Below, piece after piece: positions 62,263-64,000 of a stretch of DNA of 64,000 nucleotides. The translations under genes were made by a program, and so were the position numbers. The notes under the pieces were generated by a model. It was given only the letters and a program-made list of their open reading frames with translations. It was not told the DNA's origin and did no database searches. The DNA comes from Chryseobacterium oryzae (GTDB lineage: Bacteria; Bacteroidota; Bacteroidia; Flavobacteriales; Weeksellaceae), in contig NZ_CP094529.1 of assembly GCF_022811665.1 (NCBI RefSeq), forward strand, positions 868,001-932,000, written 5' to 3'. The first letter of the stretch is position 1; every line of letters begins with the position of its first letter.

Positions 62263-64000
62263 TGAAGCAAAAAATTATTTACGCGATTTTTACCCTTATA
62301 TCTGTAATTTCTTACGGACAGGTTGATCTCAAGATGAAGCCTGATAAAACAGATTATAACGGGAACGAAATTGTAAATCTTACCATTATTCTACAGTTGA
62401 ATGGCGATAATCTTGTTCAGCAAAGTAAAATAATGCTTCCGGATTTGTCTAAATTCAATATGATAGGCAATGGCTCTTACAGCCAGAGTTTTGTTGAAGC
62501 AGGAGCTAATTCTTCTGAAGATCAGTTTGTTAAACAATATGTAACCAGAATAGCATTAGAACCGAAGCAGAAAGGTAAAATTAAAATTGGTTCTGTACTG
62601 GTAAACATCAATAATAAGATATATAAAACTGAGCCTTTCAATATTTTCATTAGAGATGTAGAGAAAAAAACAGCTTCAAATATCAGTAACGATGTGTATC
62701 TCAATATGGAAATTGAGGACAAAGAAGTTTACCAGGATCAGCCAACAATTGCTGTATTGAGAGTGTATTCTAAAAATATGGATCACCTCAGAAAAGTAAA
62801 AAATATAAAACTTCCCAATCAGGAAAATATTAATGTACACCCTGTCAGTTTAAAAAGATCAGAAATAGATCCTAATGGATACGCCAACATGGCATCGCAG
62901 GTTTTGGCTGTTTTTATGGTTTTTCCCAACGAATCCGGGTATGTTGAAGTACCGGCTGTTTCGGCATCTGTAAATACATTCGCCAATAAAAATTCCATAA
63001 TATCTAATAAAGTAAAGCTTAACGTTAAAAAACTTCCGGAAGGTTCTCCCGAATCTTTTAAAAATGCGGTGGGAAATTTTAAGGTAGATGTTTTTCATAA
63101 TTCTAAAGAAAAAATTGAAGTCCAAAAGCCCTTTAATGTTACGGTGAAAGTTTCTGGCGAAGGAAATTTAGCCGATTTGTCGCTTCCTAAAATAGAAGAT
63201 TCGCCTTTTTATGAGGTATTTGCTCCCAAAATTTCGTCTTTTGTACGTCCCGGAAAAACAGGCATGAAAGGTGAAATCCTGGCAAAATATGTTGTAATTC
63301 CTAAAAAAGCAGGAGATTTTGTTGTTAAAACCGAGTCGTTTTCATTTTTTGACCCAAGAAATAAAGAATACACAGATTTAGGCGAGAAAAAAATGGCAAT
63401 AACTGCCTTTTCGCACGATGAGGTTTTAGAATCTAAATCTACTGTAGAAAAGGTGAACGAATATACCAATACTTTCCTTGAAACAGTAGACAGCCCCGTT
63501 CTGAAAACAACTTCTTTTAAAGTTAAGGAAAAAAGCAAACTAAACTGGAATGTATTTTTTATAAATGTTGGGCTATTTTTGAGTTTGATTATTATGTATT
63601 TCGGTTTCAAAAATTGGCAGAAAAAACGTTTTATTGTTAAAGAAAAATCAGTTGGTAAAGATTTGGGATCTGTAGCAGAAACTGAAGCTGAGATTCGGGA
63701 AAGTCTGAAAACAGATGTATCAGATTATTTTGCATATTTAGAAAATCTTAAAGCTTCTGGAGATTATTCGAAATTTTTTCAGACATTCGATGAATTGGAT
63801 CACGAAGTGAGAAGCCAGTATTTTCAAAGTTCAAAGCAGGATTTTGTTGTTTTTCTGGAAAGAGATAAAGGACGTTCTGTGGCAGAACAGTATCAGGAAC
63901 TTCAGCAAAAAATTCAAATCGAGAAATATTCTCCTCTTACATCAGAAGATTCTATTGCGAATATACTTACAGATGTTGTTAAATTATACAGTTTGATTAG
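62262..64000 (+). CDS. batD: BatD: oxygen-tolerance family protein (cut by window edge)
   Basis: The frame stays open from ATG 62262 to the last base, giving 579 codons. The protein has a signal peptide (MKQKIIYAIFTLISVISYGQ). A run of immunoglobulin-like beta domains follows, with QDQPTIAVLRVYSKN and NVTVKVSGEGNLADLSLPKI. A TM at about 429-449 and a cytoplasmic helical tail end the visible part. The Ig-like domains, single TM and position after batC identify BatD. It is missed by complete-ORF lists because the stop lies beyond the window; judged by family size, few residues are missing. Confidence 0.88.
   Translation, partial: MKQKIIYAIFTLISVISYGQVDLKMKPDKTDYNGNEIVNLTIILQLNGDNLVQQSKIMLPDLSKFNMIGNGSYSQSFVEAGANSSEDQFVKQYVTRIALEPKQKGKIKIGSVLVNINNKIYKTEPFNIFIRDVEKKTASNISNDVYLNMEIEDKEVYQDQPTIAVLRVYSKNMDHLRKVKNIKLPNQENINVHPVSLKRSEIDPNGYANMASQVLAVFMVFPNESGYVEVPAVSASVNTFANKNSIISNKVKLNVKKLPEGSPESFKNAVGNFKVDVFHNSKEKIEVQKPFNVTVKVSGEGNLADLSLPKIEDSPFYEVFAPKISSFVRPGKTGMKGEILAKYVVIPKKAGDFVVKTESFSFFDPRNKEYTDLGEKKMAITAFSHDEVLESKSTVEKVNEYTNTFLETVDSPVLKTTSFKVKEKSKLNWNVFFINVGLFLSLIIMYFGFKNWQKKRFIVKEKSVGKDLGSVAETEAEIRESLKTDVSDYFAYLENLKASGDYSKFFQTFDELDHEVRSQYFQSSKQDFVVFLERDKGRSVAEQYQELQQKIQIEKYSPLTSEDSIANILTDVVKLYSLI

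Overview
The window is a 64 kb piece of an AT-rich Bacteroidota chromosome. It most resembles a member of the Flavobacteriia, family Weeksellaceae (Chryseobacterium or a close relative). Evidence from the sequence: many start sites are preceded by the Bacteroidota promoter box TAnnTTTG, Shine-Dalgarno sequences are rare, secreted proteins carry short signal peptides ending in FAQ or SGQ, and the families present are typical of the group (split transketolase, YfhO, DUF4403, DUF4834, GLPGLI-like, the moxR-bat operon, YpdA). The species call is inference from protein style. No rRNA operon, prophage, CRISPR array or intact insertion sequence was seen; this is mostly core chromosome with a few small accessory insertions.

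Layout. 1-3.6 kb: upp (cut by the window edge), der with a long structured leader, and divergent sdaA. 3.7-6.4 kb: a four-gene operon of a DUF2089 regulator, two small membrane proteins and a secreted serine hydrolase. 6.5-12.2 kb: tyrA behind what looks like a tyrosine attenuator with its own leader peptide, then polA, a thioredoxin-like gene and aroC. 12.2-15.2 kb: a polytopic membrane protein, a glycine-zipper lipoprotein, tRNA-Cys and an RDD gene broken by an internal deletion. 15.3-19.7 kb: DUF4403, folB, nadA, gmk and the YicC-type nuclease, all leftward. 19.8-28.9 kb: miaA, the two transketolase halves separated by a GLPGLI-like gene, a solute symporter, a four-helix-bundle gene bracketed by inverted heptamer arrays, an acetyltransferase, OsmC, PepD, a lipoprotein and a LURP-one-related protein. 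29-34.5 kb: recR, a glycosyltransferase, secG and a pair of M16 peptidases.

34.6-41.3 kb: a soluble PAS histidine kinase with its response regulator, a UvrD/PcrA helicase and CstA. 41.3-41.9 kb is non-coding and holds a 247-bp element with 18-bp inverted repeats. 41.9-55.9 kb: an M1 aminopeptidase, an alpha/beta hydrolase, thyA, an S41 peptidase, YpdA, a lipoprotein, a glycosyltransferase, YfhO, DUF4834, a DUF6263-type lipoprotein, rlmB and DinB. 56.1-64 kb: the moxR-bat aerotolerance-type operon (MoxR, DUF58, a membrane protein, BatA, BatB, BatC, BatD), with an unrelated 157-aa gene of unknown function inserted between moxR and the DUF58 gene. BatD runs off the right edge.

The most informative regulatory find is the putative attenuator upstream of tyrA: a 17-codon leader peptide with three consecutive Tyr codons, a possible antiterminator segment overlapping its stop codon, and an intrinsic terminator ending just before the tyrA start. 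Several genes (aroC, miaA, recR, ypdA, the M1 aminopeptidase, batC) have the promoter box so close to the start codon that their mRNAs are probably leaderless.
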